A DNA stretch of 64,000 nucleotides from Nocardia sp. CY41 (GTDB lineage Bacteria > Actinomycetota > Actinomycetes > Mycobacteriales > Mycobacteriaceae). The stretch covers positions 158,356 to 222,355 of the forward strand of contig NZ_VUOS01000015.1 in the NCBI RefSeq assembly GCF_009829325.1, in the 5' to 3' direction. A model generated the notes under the pieces. It worked only from the letters and a program-made list of their open reading frames with translations, was not told where the DNA came from and made no database searches. Shown piece by piece: positions 25,318 to 36,400 of this stretch (within the stretch, counting starts at the first letter, position 1; each line of letters opens with the position of its first letter). Made by a program: the position numbers and the translations under genes.

Positions 25318-26235
25318 GTGTCGCAGCGTGAGTTGGTTGTGCTCGGAACCGCGAGTCAGGTGCCGACGAAACAGCGGAACCACAACGGGTACCTGCTCCG
25401 GTGGGACGACGAGGCGATCCTGTTCGACCCCGGTGAGGGAACGCAGCGGCAGATGACCTATGCCGGTGTGACCGCCACCGGGCTCACCCGGATCGCCATC
25501 ACCCATTTCCACGGCGACCACAGCCTCGGGCTGGCCGGGGTGGTGCAGCGGATCAACCTCGATCGGGTGCCGCATCCGGTCGACGTCTGGTTTCCCGCGT
25601 CCGGCGCGGTGTACTACGACCGGCTGGTCAACGCGACGTCCTACTATCACCGCGCCGAACTGCGGCCGCGTCCGGTGGCCGGACCAGGGCCCGTCGACCT
25701 GCCCGAGGCGCCGTTCACGGTGACGGCGGTGCCGCTGTCGCATCCGGTGGACACCTTCGGCTATCGGCTCAGCGAGCCGCCCGGTCGCCGCATCCTGCCG
25801 GACCGGTTGCGCGCCTTGGGATTGCGCGGCCCGATCATCTCCGAACTGCAAGAGCGCGGCAGCGTCGAGTCGGAGGGCCGCACAGTCACTTTGGCGGAGA
25901 TCAGCGAACCGCGATCCGGCCAGAGCTTCGCCTTCGTGATGGACACCCGGCTGTGCCCTGGCGTCCGGGAACTCGCCGCCGATGTCGACATGCTCGTCAT
26001 CGAAGCCACATTCCTGGACGCCGACGAACATCTGGCGGTCGAGTACGGCCATCTCACCGCGGGCCAAGCCGCGCGGGTGGCCGCGGACGCGGGCGTTCGC
26101 ACCCTGGTGCTCACCCATTTCTCCCAGCGCTACCGCGACCTCGACGAGCACCTGGCGGAAGCGGCGAAGTACTTCACGGGCGAGATCCACATCGCCACCG
26201 ATCTGGCCCGAATCCCGCTGCCGCCGCGCCGCTGA
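25318..26235 (+). CDS. rnz: Ribonuclease Z (tRNA 3' endonuclease)
   Basis: 305 aa from a GTG. Metallo-beta-lactamase fold with the zinc motif THFHGDHSLGL near residue 65, LSHPVDTFGYRL, FVMDTRLCPG, EATFLDADEHLAVEYGHLTAGQAA and the final LTHFSQRY histidine. It cuts the 3' trailer of tRNA precursors. Normal length for bacterial RNase Z. A tRNA gene lies 231 bp downstream on the same strand; its 3' CCA is not encoded, so it needs this type of processing. Confidence 0.95.
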   Translation: MSQRELVVLGTASQVPTKQRNHNGYLLRWDDEAILFDPGEGTQRQMTYAGVTATGLTRIAITHFHGDHSLGLAGVVQRINLDRVPHPVDVWFPASGAVYYDRLVNATSYYHRAELRPRPVAGPGPVDLPEAPFTVTAVPLSHPVDTFGYRLSEPPGRRILPDRLRALGLRGPIISELQERGSVESEGRTVTLAEISEPRSGQSFAFVMDTRLCPGVRELAADVDMLVIEATFLDADEHLAVEYGHLTAGQAARVAADAGVRTLVLTHFSQRYRDLDEHLAEAAKYFTGEIHIATDLARIPLPPRR

Positions 26236-26466
26236 CCCGCGCTCCGGACATCCGACACGCCGAGATGATCGGTGGACGCTAACACCAGCCCGCCGTCACC
26301 GATCTAGTTCTCTGGGACGCCTGCCAGCCCCGGGCTGGAAACCGCCGTCACCGGCGCCGGTCATCCGACCGCGCCGTCCGGCACCCGGCCACGGCCGACG
26401 CCCCGCCACCCCGGCGAATTGCCGGAATTCCGGTACAGCCGTACGACTCGGTACGCTGTCCCGGAC

Positions 26467-26540
26467 GCCCCTATAGCCCAATTGGCAGAGGCAGCGGACT
26501 TAAAATCCGCCAAGTGTCGGTTCGAGTCCGACTGGGGGCA
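26467..26540 (+). tRNA. tRNA with UAA anticodon (Leu by codon), short variable arm
   Basis: 74 nt. Acceptor GCCCCTA/TGGGGGC (7 bp with one G-U), a weak D-arm, anticodon stem GCGGA/TCCGC with loop CTTAAAA (anticodon TAA), a 5-nt variable region, T-arm GTCGG-TTCGAGT-CCGAC, and discriminator A. No CCA encoded. The UAA anticodon reads UUA leucine codons, which are rare here. Bacterial tRNA-Leu normally has a long variable arm; this one does not. Confidence 0.88.
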
Positions 26541-26703
26541 CTCAGGTGGACTGTCCGGGTTCCGCCGCCAGCGGCTCAGCGCAAGAAGCGGCACCGGACA
26601 TCACCAGCCCGGCCGGAACCTCGGGAGCGTGAGAGCGGCGCGTGGATAGTCCGCTCCGGCTACGCGCGGCATCGAAGTCGTTGTGGCGTAATAGAGTGAG
26701 GGT

Positions 26704-27201
26704 GTGGCTCTGGAATGGGTAGCTGTCGTGGGGACTTTGGGCGGCGCGGTCCTCGGGGCGGGTTCCACGATGCTCGTCGAGACGATACGGGCGCGGCGAG
26801 AACGATCGGTACGTCTGGAAGACACGCGACGCCAGGCATACGTGAAATATCTGACGGCCCTGACCCAGACCGACAACGCCATGCAAGCCCTCGCGATCGG
26901 ACGGTCGTCTCCGCTGGACCGCGCCGAGGCCACCGCGGCGTTCCGGTCGAATCACCTGGTCGCGGCGATCTACGAACTCGAATTATTCGCGCCGAAATCC
27001 GTCTGCGACAACGCGTGGCTGGCATACGGCAGGCTGAAAGATATCCGAGAAACGCTGATCACTCAGAGTGTGACGATCGAGCGTGCCGGTGCAGGTTCAC
27101 CAGAGTGGCGGGCGGTTCACGAGCCATTCTTGGCCGCGCTGAAGCAACTGCGCGAATCCATGCGGGGGCAGTCGGGTGGTCTCGACAGGGCACCATCCTG
27201 A
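26704..27201 (+). CDS. Hypothetical membrane-anchored protein
   Basis: 165 aa from a GTG; no family recognised. One N-terminal hydrophobic segment (ALEWVAVVGTLGGAVLGAGSTMLV, about residues 2-25) is followed by a charged, helical body (VETIRARRERSVRLEDTRRQAYVKYLTALTQTD) that looks coiled. The pattern suggests a single-pass membrane protein with a cytoplasmic helical domain, a common type near phage or stress genes, but nothing specific can be said. It lies 163 bp after the tRNA. Confidence 0.6.
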   Translation: MALEWVAVVGTLGGAVLGAGSTMLVETIRARRERSVRLEDTRRQAYVKYLTALTQTDNAMQALAIGRSSPLDRAEATAAFRSNHLVAAIYELELFAPKSVCDNAWLAYGRLKDIRETLITQSVTIERAGAGSPEWRAVHEPFLAALKQLRESMRGQSGGLDRAPS

Positions 27202-27356
27202 GTCGGAAGATCGCGTACGAGGTGGGGCAGTCGCTGTCGACCTTCGGGTTTCACGAGGTTGGGTCGGGGCCCGCGTTCGTGCTCGACTGCGGTAGCTCAC
27301 TCTGCTGAGGGGCTCGAGGGAGACGGTATGTGAGGCCGTCGCGTCCAGCCCTTTCG

Positions 27357-28160
27357 TCAACGCGAAAGGCCGTGGGCGCGGGCGATGATGCGTTCCATGG
27401 CGGTGCGGGGGAGGAGGCGGCGGAGGGTGAAGAGGGCGGGGGCGTTGCTGCCTACGGCGTAGAGGGGGTGCGGGCGGTCGGCTTCGATTGCTTTGACAAT
27501 CGTGGTGGCGACCTTTTCGGGGGGGATGCCTTTGGCTTGGTTCTCGTCGAGCTTCGCCATGAAAGTGGTGAAGTCGGCGGTGTGGGGGGAGCCATCGGTG
27601 AGGTATTTGGTGCGTCGTTCGCGGAGGCCGGTGTCGATCTGGCCGGGCTCGACCGCGGTGATCCAGACGCCGAAGGGGGACTCCTCGAAGCGGGCGGCGA
27701 CCGCGAAGCCGCGCAACGCCGCCTTGGTGGCGACGTAGGAGGAGCGGTAAGGCATCGGGAAGCTGGCGAGCATCGAGCCGACCATGACGACGCGCCCGTA
27801 TCGGCGTTCCCGCATGCCGGGCAGCAGCGCTTTGGTCAACGCGATCGGACCGAGCACGTTGAGCTGGAACAGTCGCTCGACGGCGTCGGTGGGCAGTTCG
27901 GCGAGCGGGCCCGCCTGGCTTTCGCCCGCGTTGTTCACCAATACGTCGACCTGGTCCAGGTCGGCCGCGAAGGCATCGATCGAGGCTGTATCGGTGAGGT
28001 CGAGCGCCCGGTATTCGACGCCCGGCAGCACGGCGTCCGAACCGATGGCGCCGGGATTCCGGCTGGTACCGATCACCCGGTATCCCCGTCCGGCCAGTGC
28101 GGCGGCCGTAGCCTTTCCGATTCCGGACGACGCACCGGTGACCACGGCGACGCGAGACAT
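27357..28160 (-). CDS. Short-chain dehydrogenase/reductase
   Basis: 267 aa, ATG at 28160 with AAAGGAG upstream. Classical SDR: cofactor loop VVTGASSGIGKATA (residues 6-19), NNAGES, and catalytic S-x-Y-K within GRVVMVGSMLASFPMPYRSSYVATKAA. Arg in GYRVIGTSRNPG suggests NADP(H). Substrate unknown. A 14-bp perfect palindrome (28187-28200) lies 27 bp upstream of the start, so it may be controlled by a TetR-type repressor encoded elsewhere. Confidence 0.92.
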   Translation of the reverse strand: MSRVAVVTGASSGIGKATAAALAGRGYRVIGTSRNPGAIGSDAVLPGVEYRALDLTDTASIDAFAADLDQVDVLVNNAGESQAGPLAELPTDAVERLFQLNVLGPIALTKALLPGMRERRYGRVVMVGSMLASFPMPYRSSYVATKAALRGFAVAARFEESPFGVWITAVEPGQIDTGLRERRTKYLTDGSPHTADFTTFMAKLDENQAKGIPPEKVATTIVKAIEADRPHPLYAVGSNAPALFTLRRLLPRTAMERIIARAHGLSR

Positions 28161-28186
28161 GACGCTCCTTTCGACAGCAAGTACGC

Positions 28187-28200
28187 TGACGATATCGTCA
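28187..28200. promoter_or_regulatory. Perfect 14-bp palindrome, likely repressor operator
   Basis: TGACGATATCGTCA is a perfect palindrome located 27 bp upstream of the SDR start codon, the expected position for a TetR-family operator. The rest of the 360-bp gap to 28520 shows nothing else I can name. Confidence 0.5.
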
Positions 28201-28520
28201 ACTCCAGGTCTGCGCTACCGGAAAGTAACTTCCGGCCGCCCGTGTCGGGTGTGAAAGCGCGACGGCTGCCACGTGCAGCCCCGCGCCGGTGGGAAACGGG
28301 AATACAACACGTGGTGGCGGGTCGGCGATTGCCCATTGAATTCTGCATGGCGAGTTCGGGCCCCGGCCTGGCGTAGGCGGGCTGTCGCGTGCGTGGCGCC
28401 TGCGCGGTTCGCGGGCCTGTGAGCTGGGCCGACGGAGGTGCGAGACGGCGTGAGATACGCACCGGCGCAGGCGAAATCGTTCACCGGCGGGAAGTCTGCC
28501 CGAATGTCGGCGGCAACGCG

Positions 28521-29999
28521 ATGGGGCTAGTGTTGGCCGGCGCGGTGCAGGCCGGAGACGCTGCCGCGTTACCCCCCGACGCCGAGGAGACTGTGGTGGT
28601 TGTCGATACCGTCCGAGAGGAACAGGCGATCCGTCAGATGACGGAGCGGCTGGTCGAAAACTACACCGAGACCTATTCTCCGGAGCATATCGAGACCGCC
28701 GTGGGCGCGGCGCGAAAGAAGTTCGAGGGCCACCCGGTGCGGCAATTCGTCCCCATTCTGGTCGAGCGGGTGGTGCGCCGGGAATTGGAGACGTCCCCCG
28801 AAGCCGAAGTCCAGCCCGCTACGGTCCCGATGGACAAGGCGCAGGAGCCCTCGGTGACTTCTTCGGGAAAACTCGCGCAGTTGCGCGCGGTGTGGTCGTC
28901 GAGCAAGCGTTTCGCACCGTATGCGGTGGGCGCCGTCGTCATCCTGACGGTGATCGCCGTCGTCCTCGCGGTGCGGCAACCCACTCCCGAAGCGCCCGCT
29001 GCCGCGCCGGCTCCGGCCGCGCCGCTCACCGTTGTCCATGGTGTCGTGGGGTCCGAGAAGATGGGTTTCTTCCAGGACCAGAAGGTGATCGACGCACTGG
29101 CGCGCAACGGCGTCCGGGTGGAGGTCGAGCCCGCCGGGTCGCGCCAGATCGCCACATCCATAGATCTCGCCGAATTCGATTTCGCCTTTCCGTCCAGTGA
29201 ACAGGCGGCCGAGCGAATTCAGCGGCAGCGCAACGTGACCGCGAAATACACGCCGTTCTCCTCGCCGATGGCCATCGCGACGTTCACGCCGATCACCGAA
29301 CTGCTCGCCAAGGCGGGCGCGCTGCGCCCCGGCCCGGTGCCGACGCTGGACCTGCGCCGCTACCTCGAAATCGTCCGCAACGGTACCCGCTGGGACGAAC
29401 TGCCCGACAACGCCGCGTATCCGGTGCGCAAGAACATCCTGATCTCCACCACCGATCCACGCAGCTCGAATTCGGCCGCCATGTATCTGGCCGCGGCGAG
29501 CTATGTCGCGAACAACAACACGATCGTGCAGGGAGCCGCCGCCGAACAGGCCGTCCTGCCCGCGGTGTCGCGGCTGTTCGTGGGCCAGGGGTACACCGAG
29601 AACACCACCGAGGGCCCGTTCAACAACTACCTCGCCACGGGCATGGGCCCGACGCCGATGGCTTGGATCTACGAGGCGCAGTACGTCGAGGCGATCGTGC
29701 GCGGCCAGGTGAAGCCCGAGATGACGCTGCTGTACCCGTCTCCGACGGTGTTGTCCCGGCACACGCTGGTGCCGTTCGGCGCGACGGGCGACCGGCTGGG
29801 CCGCCTGCTGTCCACGGATCCCGAGTTGCAGCGGCTGGCCGCCGAGCACGGCTTCCGCACCAACGACGGCGCGCAGTTCGCGAAGGTCGCCGCCGAACGC
29901 AAAGCCCCGGTGCCCGCGGAACTGCTGGACGTCGTCGCCACCCCGACCTATGACACGCTGGAACATCTGCTCGACGGAGTCACCAAGACCTACAACTGA
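28521..29999 (+). CDS. Three-helix-bundle, single-pass membrane protein with an extracellular binding-like domain
   Basis: About 492 aa from the ATG at 28521; GTG codons at 28593/28596 behind GAGGAG are a good alternative start. Parts in order: an N-terminal helical module (EEQAIRQMTERLVENY through FVPILVERVVRREL) like the three-helix-bundle dimerisation domain of actinobacterial proteins; one membrane helix (FAPYAVGAVVILTVIAVVLAV); a Pro/Ala linker; then about 320 residues resembling a periplasmic-binding fold (LTVVHGVVGSEKMGFFQDQKVIDALARNGV, ILISTTDPRSSNSAAMYLAA, AWIYEAQYVEAI). It looks like a membrane-tethered ligand sensor or scaffold. No kinase or transporter is next to it. Function unknown. 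Confidence 0.75.
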   Translation: MGLVLAGAVQAGDAAALPPDAEETVVVVDTVREEQAIRQMTERLVENYTETYSPEHIETAVGAARKKFEGHPVRQFVPILVERVVRRELETSPEAEVQPATVPMDKAQEPSVTSSGKLAQLRAVWSSSKRFAPYAVGAVVILTVIAVVLAVRQPTPEAPAAAPAPAAPLTVVHGVVGSEKMGFFQDQKVIDALARNGVRVEVEPAGSRQIATSIDLAEFDFAFPSSEQAAERIQRQRNVTAKYTPFSSPMAIATFTPITELLAKAGALRPGPVPTLDLRRYLEIVRNGTRWDELPDNAAYPVRKNILISTTDPRSSNSAAMYLAAASYVANNNTIVQGAAAEQAVLPAVSRLFVGQGYTENTTEGPFNNYLATGMGPTPMAWIYEAQYVEAIVRGQVKPEMTLLYPSPTVLSRHTLVPFGATGDRLGRLLSTDPELQRLAAEHGFRTNDGAQFAKVAAERKAPVPAELLDVVATPTYDTLEHLLDGVTKTYN

Positions 30000-30115
30000 A
30001 GCCACGTCCCCGCCCGGGGTGTGTCCGCGCTCGCGTTTCGGTGGAGACGATCCGGGCATCCTCCCCGCATCAGATACCGCGACAGCGGCCGGTATCGCGG
30101 CGGGAGGAAATACCA

Positions 30116-30442
30116 GTGACAGCGGACGACGGGCCATGGGAGATACCTCCCATCGATGACGCTCCGGACATCGCGCGCGACCCCGCGCCGCCGCCCGGAT
30201 CGACGCTGGCCGACACCAGGAACTGGGCGGGGTACGGGTTACTGCTGTTCGCGGCGGCGGGTGCGATAGCCGCCGCGGTGCTGGCGGCCTCGGGGGCGGC
30301 CCGTTCGTCCGTCGTCGCCGCGATCATCGCGGCCGTCTTCCTGGTGGCCGGTGTGGGCATGATCGTGCTGGAGCAGGTGCGCGCACGAACCCAGGCCCGC
30401 CGGCGCACCGAAGAACCCGCCGCCGCGCCGCCGGGGTACTGA
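30116..30442 (+). CDS. Small two-helix membrane protein
   Basis: 108 aa from the GTG at 30116 (GGGAGG upstream). An acidic, Pro-rich N-terminus is followed by two close hydrophobic helices (GYGLLLFAAAGAIAAAVLAASG and SVVAAIIAAVFLVAGVGMIVL) and a basic tail with RARTQARRR. No family recognised. It follows the binding-like membrane protein on the same strand by 116 bp and might be a partner; that is only positional. Confidence 0.65.
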   Translation: MTADDGPWEIPPIDDAPDIARDPAPPPGSTLADTRNWAGYGLLLFAAAGAIAAAVLAASGAARSSVVAAIIAAVFLVAGVGMIVLEQVRARTQARRRTEEPAAAPPGY

Positions 30443-30457
30443 GAATCCTCAATCCCC

Positions 30458-33400
30458 TCAATCCACAGGCAGGAAACCGGAGTCGATGAACTCCCGCACA
30501 AAGGTGTCCACCACCGTGCGGTCCACCTCAGGGCAATCCACCCCGGTGCCCGCCAGCGCGGCGCGGGCGTGTTCGTCGTCCCAGTCGAGATGACCGGCGA
30601 GCCGGGCGAAGTCATGGCTCAGTAGTGCCGCACGCACCAGCGAATCGTCGCCGAGAGCGTCGCGCCGCCGCGCTTCCCTTTCCAGGCCCGCACGCACGGT
30701 GTCCTCCGGCATCGTCGCCAGCGGGAGCCCGTGCGCTCGCAGACTCGCGAGGATCTCGCCGACCGCCACCGGGGCTCGGTTGACCAGGTGATAGACGGTT
30801 CGCGAGCGCGGCCGGACGGAGATCTCCACAATCGCGCCCGCCACGTAGCTCACCGGAACCAAGGAGACGGTCGCGTCGCCGACGTCGGGCGCCATGCCGA
30901 GCATCGCGGCGGCTCGCACCATGTTCCACAGCGAATCCTGCGGGCTGTTCACGCCGACCTCGGGGCACCCGCAGATGGTGCCCGGGCGGTAGATGGCGAT
31001 GGGCACGCCGCGCTCGCCGGCCTGGCGGACCAGTTCCTCGGCGACCCATTTGGACGCGAGATAGCCGTTGCCGGACACCTGATCGGCGCCCAGCCGCACG
31101 TCTTCGCTGACCACCGGCGAAGCCGGCGCCGCGGCGACGGCCGCACCCATGGTGGAGACCAAGTGGAACGGCTTGACTCGCCGCGTCGTCGCCAACCGCA
31201 GCAGTTCTCGCGTGCCTTCCACGTTGGCCTGTCGGAGCCGGGCGTAGGGGTCGACGTGATTGACGCGCGCGCCGTTGTGGTAGATCGCGTCGATGCTGTC
31301 GGCCAAGCACTCGTAGTCGGCGGGGCCCAGGCCGAGGCGCGGCGCGGTGAGGTCTCCCGCGACGACGACGATCCGCTCCGCGGCGGTCGTCCCGGCGAGC
31401 CGGTAGTGGCTCAGGGCGGCCAGGATCCGGTCGATGCCTTCCTCGGCGTCGTCGGCGCGCACCACGCACCACACCCGCGCGTCGGTGCGGTCCAGCAGTT
31501 CTTGCAGCAGGTGGGCGCCGAGGAAGCCGGTCGCGCCGGTCAGCAGCACCTCCTGCGGCGGCCCGGTGTGCGCGGGCCGGCATCCACCGATGCCGATCTC
31601 CGGCTCCAACACGGCGTCGCCTTCCGGCGTGGGAGCGGTGGGGGCGCACGCACCGGCCAACCGCGCCGCGAGGCCGCCCACCGTCGGGGCAGCGAGGATC
31701 GCCGACATCGGCACGTCGCGCCGCAGCCGGTCCGACAGCCGCTGGTGCAGCGTGAACGCGAGCAGCGACGAACCGCCGAGTTCGAAGAAGTCGTCGCCGA
31801 CGCCGATCGGCGACACCGCGAGCACCTCGGCGAAGACTTCCGCGATGGCGCGCTCCAGTGGGGTGCCGGGGCGTACCTCGGTGCGTGCGGCGAACACCGG
31901 CTGAGGTAGCGCGGCTCGGTCGAGCTTCCCGCTGGTGTTCACCGGGAAGGCGTCCAGCGCCAGCACCGCCGACGGCACCATGTAGCCGGGCAGCACCCGA
32001 GCGGCCGAGTGCCGCACCGCGTCCGGATCGACCGTGGCTCCTGGCGCGGCGACCACGTAGCCGACCAGCCGGTCTCCGGCATCGGAGCCCTTGACCGCCA
32101 CCGCGGCGCGGCCCACCGCCGGATCGGCCAGCAGGGCGGCTTCGATCTCGCCGAGTTCGATGCGATGGCCGCGCACCTTGACCTGGAAGTCGGTGCGACC
32201 CAGATAGTCGAGGTTGCCGCCGCGGTTCCATCGCACGAGGTCGCCGGTCCGGTACATCCGCTCGCCGGGATGCGACGGATCGGCGACGAACCGGGCCGCG
32301 GTCAGGCCGGATGCGCCGTGATAACCGCGGGCCAGCTGAACGCCTCCCAGGTACAGTTCGCCCGCCACACCCACCGGAACCGGCCGCAGCCGTTCGTCCA
32401 GGACCTGGCATCGCGAATTCCACTCCGGCACGCCGATGGAGACCGTGGCAGAGGTGTGGTCGGCGGCCGAGACGGCGTGCCGGGTGATGCTCACCGCGGC
32501 CTCGGTGGGTCCGTACAGGTTGTGCAATCCGGCCGCGCACACGCTTGCGAAGGCCCGCGCGGTCTCCGGAGGTAATGCCTCGCCGATGACGAAAACGGCG
32601 CGCAGCGAGGACAATTCGGCATCCGTCGCGTGCTGGGCGAAGACGGTGAGCATCGCGGGAACGAAATCGGTGAGCGTCACCCGGTGCTCGGCGATCAGTC
32701 GGCCCAGTGCCGCCGGGTCGCGATGCTCCTCCGGGCCGGCCAGTACCAGCCGCGCCCCCGCGCGCAAGGGCAGGAAATAGCCCCACAGGGACACGTCGAA
32801 GGTCGCGGGGGTCTTGTGCAGATAGACGTCGGTGGCGTCGACGCCGTATTCGGCCTGCATCCAGGCGAGCTGGTGCACGATCGCCCGATGGCTGACCGCC
32901 ACTCCCTTGGGGCGACCGGTCGAGCCGGAGGTGTAGATGAGATAGGCGGGATGGTCGGCGTGCCAGGACGCCCGGCGCTCGGCGTCGAGCACGGGTGCGG
33001 AGCCGAAGCGATCGAGATCCAGGGCATCGACGTCGTACGCCTCGGTGACCGTGAAGCCGTCCGCGGCGGTGGTCAGCACGCACCGTGGCGACGCCGACTC
33101 GAGCACGTACCGGATGCGTTCGGCCGGGTGGCCGGGATCGATCGGCACCCAGGCCGCGCCCGCCGCCACGATCGCCTGCAGCGTGACGACCTGCTGGATC
33201 GACCGCCGCATCGCCACCGCCACCACGCTCTCCGGCCCCACGCCCCGCTCGATCAACCAGCGGGCCAGGCGCGCGGAGCGCTCGCACAGTTGCGCGTAGG
33301 TGAGCGTCTCGGGCCCGCACACCACGGCGATCGCATCCGGCGTCGCAGCGGCATGCCGCGCCGTCGCCGCGGCGAGCGGCTCGGCCGGAACGGCGTGCCA

Positions 33401-36400
33401 GGCTCCGGCGCCCCACGACCGGATGCGCTTGTGCTCGACCGGGTCCATGATGTCGATATCCCCGACGACTGCGCCGGGCTCGGCCGCGACCTGCCGCAAG
33501 ATGCGGATGTAGCCGTCCAGGAAGCGCTGCACGGTGTGCTCGTCGAACAAGTCGGTGCTGTAACCGAATCGGATGATGATCTCGCCGGGCTCGCCGTCGT
33601 CGTCACGGGTGTCCACCACTCCGATGTGCAGATCGGTCTTCGCCGTGTCGGCGTCCACGTCGAGGAACGACACGCTCGGCCCGGACAGCTCGAGGGTGGC
33701 CTGCGTGAAGTTCTGGAACGCGAAGCCGACCTGGTAGAGCGGGTGACGTCCGGGCGAGCGGGTCGGATCGACCGCGTCGACCACGTGCTCGAAGGGCACC
33801 TCGGAGTGCGCGAAGTTGAGCAGGTCCCGCTCCCTGGTGCGGCGCAGCAGAGCGGTGAAACGCTCCGCGGGCTCGATCCTGGTCCGGGAGACGGTCGTAT
33901 TGACGAACATGCCGACGACATCGGCGAGCGCGGGCTCGGCTCGATTGGTCATCGGCACGCCGATCGCGATGTCGGCGCTGCCGGACAGGCGGGCCAGCAG
34001 CACGGCGAGCGCCGAGCGCATCACCATGAACAGCGTCGCCCGGTGGGCGCGGGCGAGCGTGAGCAGGTCACGGTGCAGGGTCGCGGGCACCGACCGCTGA
34101 GTGGCCGAGCCGCGCAGTGTGGCCACCGGCGGGCGGGGCCGGTCGGCGGGCAGATCGAGTTCGTCGGGCAGGCCGGCCAGCTCTCCGGTCCAGTACGCCA
34201 GTTGTCGCGACAGCAGAGACTCCGGGTCGTCGCGGGAACCGAGTAAGTCCTTCTGCCACAGCGCGTAGTCGGCGTACTGGACATCCGGCGGCTGCCAGGC
34301 CGCAGCGGCGCCCGCGCTGCGCGCGGCGTAGGCCATCGCCACGTCGCGGGCCAGCGGCGCGAGCGACGACTCGTCCGCACAGATATGGTGCAGGGCGCAG
34401 ACCAGGACGTATTCGGTGGGGGTGTGCAGCAGCCGGACGCGCAGCGGCACTTCGGCAGACACGTCGAACCCGTGCCGCAGGATCGCCCGTACCCGGTCGG
34501 GCACCGCCTCGTCGGGCAGTTCCTCCACCACGAAATCGTCCACCACGCAGTCGGTGTCGAGGATCAGCTGGCGCGGCCCGGTCTCGTCGGCCGGGTACTT
34601 CGTGCGCAACGCCTCGTGCCGTTCGACGGTATCGGCGAACGCCGCGCGCAAGGCGGGGACGTCCAGTTCCGACAGCCGCAGCGCGAAGCCGATGTTGTCC
34701 ACCGAGGACGTCGTGTCGAACTGGTTGCGCAACCAGAACCGCAACTGGGCGGGCGACAGCGGGATGCGCTGCGGCCTCGCTTGCGCGCGCAGCACCGGGC
34801 GGGCCGTGTCGAACTGCTGCGAGCGAATGGCCTTCGCCAAGGTGGGCACCGTCGGATGGTCGAACACCAGCCGCGGCGGAATGCGCAGCCGCCAGGTTTC
34901 GCTCAGGCGCGCGGCCACCTGGGTCGCCAGCAGTGAATTGCCGCCCGCCGCGAAGAAGTCGGCGTCGGCGCTGAACCGCTCGCGGCCCAGCACGCGTGCG
35001 AACACCTCGGCGACCGTTTCCTCGCCGAGGTCGGTGGCGGGCCGATGGTCCGGCTCGTCGAGGGCACGCACGCGCAGCGCGGGCCGGTCGGCCTTACCGG
35101 TCGGGGTGCGCGGGATCCGGTCCACGACCGTGATCGTGTTCGGCACCATATATTTCGGCAGCAGTGCGGTCAGCGCGTCGGCCAGGGCCGCGGTGTCGGG
35201 GGCGTGTCCCGGTTCCGGTTGGACGAACGCGGCCAGCGTGGTCTCGCCCGAGCCGGTCTTGCGGTCGACGGTCACCGCCAGCCGCACGCCCGGCTGGGTC
35301 GAGAGGATCGCGTCGATCTCGCCGAGTTCGATCCGGAAGCCCCGAATCTTGACTTGGTCGTCGGCCCGGCCGAAATAGTCGAGAGCGCCGGCGGTGGTGC
35401 GGCGGACGAGGTCGCCGGTGCGGTACATCCGGGAGCCGGGCGGTCCGAACGGGTCGGCGAGGAACTGTTGCGCGGTCAGATCGGGTCGCCCGTGGTATCC
35501 CCTCGCCACTCCTGGGCCCGACACGTACAGCTCGCCGACGACGCCGGTGCCGACCGGCCGCAGCCGGTGATCGAGCACCTGGCAGCGCATGCCGGGCACG
35601 GCCGACCCGATGGTGACCGGTGTGTCCGGTGACAGCGCCGGGCTGAGCGTCGCCACGATGGTGGACTCGGTCGGGCCGTAGGCGTTGTGGAACAGGCGCC
35701 CTCCGGTCGCCCAGTGCCGTGGCAGCATCGGGGCGCAGGGTTCGCCGCCGACCATGACCGAGCGCAGGGCGGGCAGTCCGGCCGGTTCGATGGTGGCCAG
35801 TGCGGACGGGGTGAGGAAAGCATGGGTGACGGCCTGCCGCGCGAGCAGTTCCACCAGGGCGGCGCCGCCGTACAGGGTCGACGGGGCGATCACGAGTGTG
35901 GCGGCGGAGGAGATCGCGAGCAGCAACTCCAGGATCGAGGCGTCGAAACTGGGTGACGCGAAGTGCAGCACGCGCGCGTCTTTGTCCAGCGCGTGCCGGG
36001 TGGCCAATTCGGCGCACAGCGGGGCGAGCCCGGCGTGGGTGACGGTGACGCCTTTCGGGCGTCCGGTCGATCCGGACGTGTAGATCACGTAGGCCGCGTG
36101 GGCGGGCCGAAGCCGAACCGGGCGTTCGAAATACGCGATCGGGCTCGCGGGGTTCGCCGCCACCTGCGCGGCCACCTCGGCATCGTCCAACGCGAGCCAG
36201 CGCACCTCGGCGGGCAGCGCGGTCGCATGCTCGGTGCGCGTCAAGCCCAGCACGACGCCGCTATCCGAAACTTGAAATCGGATGCGAGACAACGGAAGTG
36301 CCGGATCGATGGGGACGAAGGCCGCGCCGGTCTTCGCGATGGCCCACACCGCGAGCACCGAATCGAGCGAACGCGGCAGTGTCACCGCTACCGCCCGTTC

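Noticed and set aside
26467..26540. tRNA as an integration site for the neighbouring genes
   Set aside because: No integrase gene and no repeated copy of the tRNA 3' end was found in the flanking sequence.
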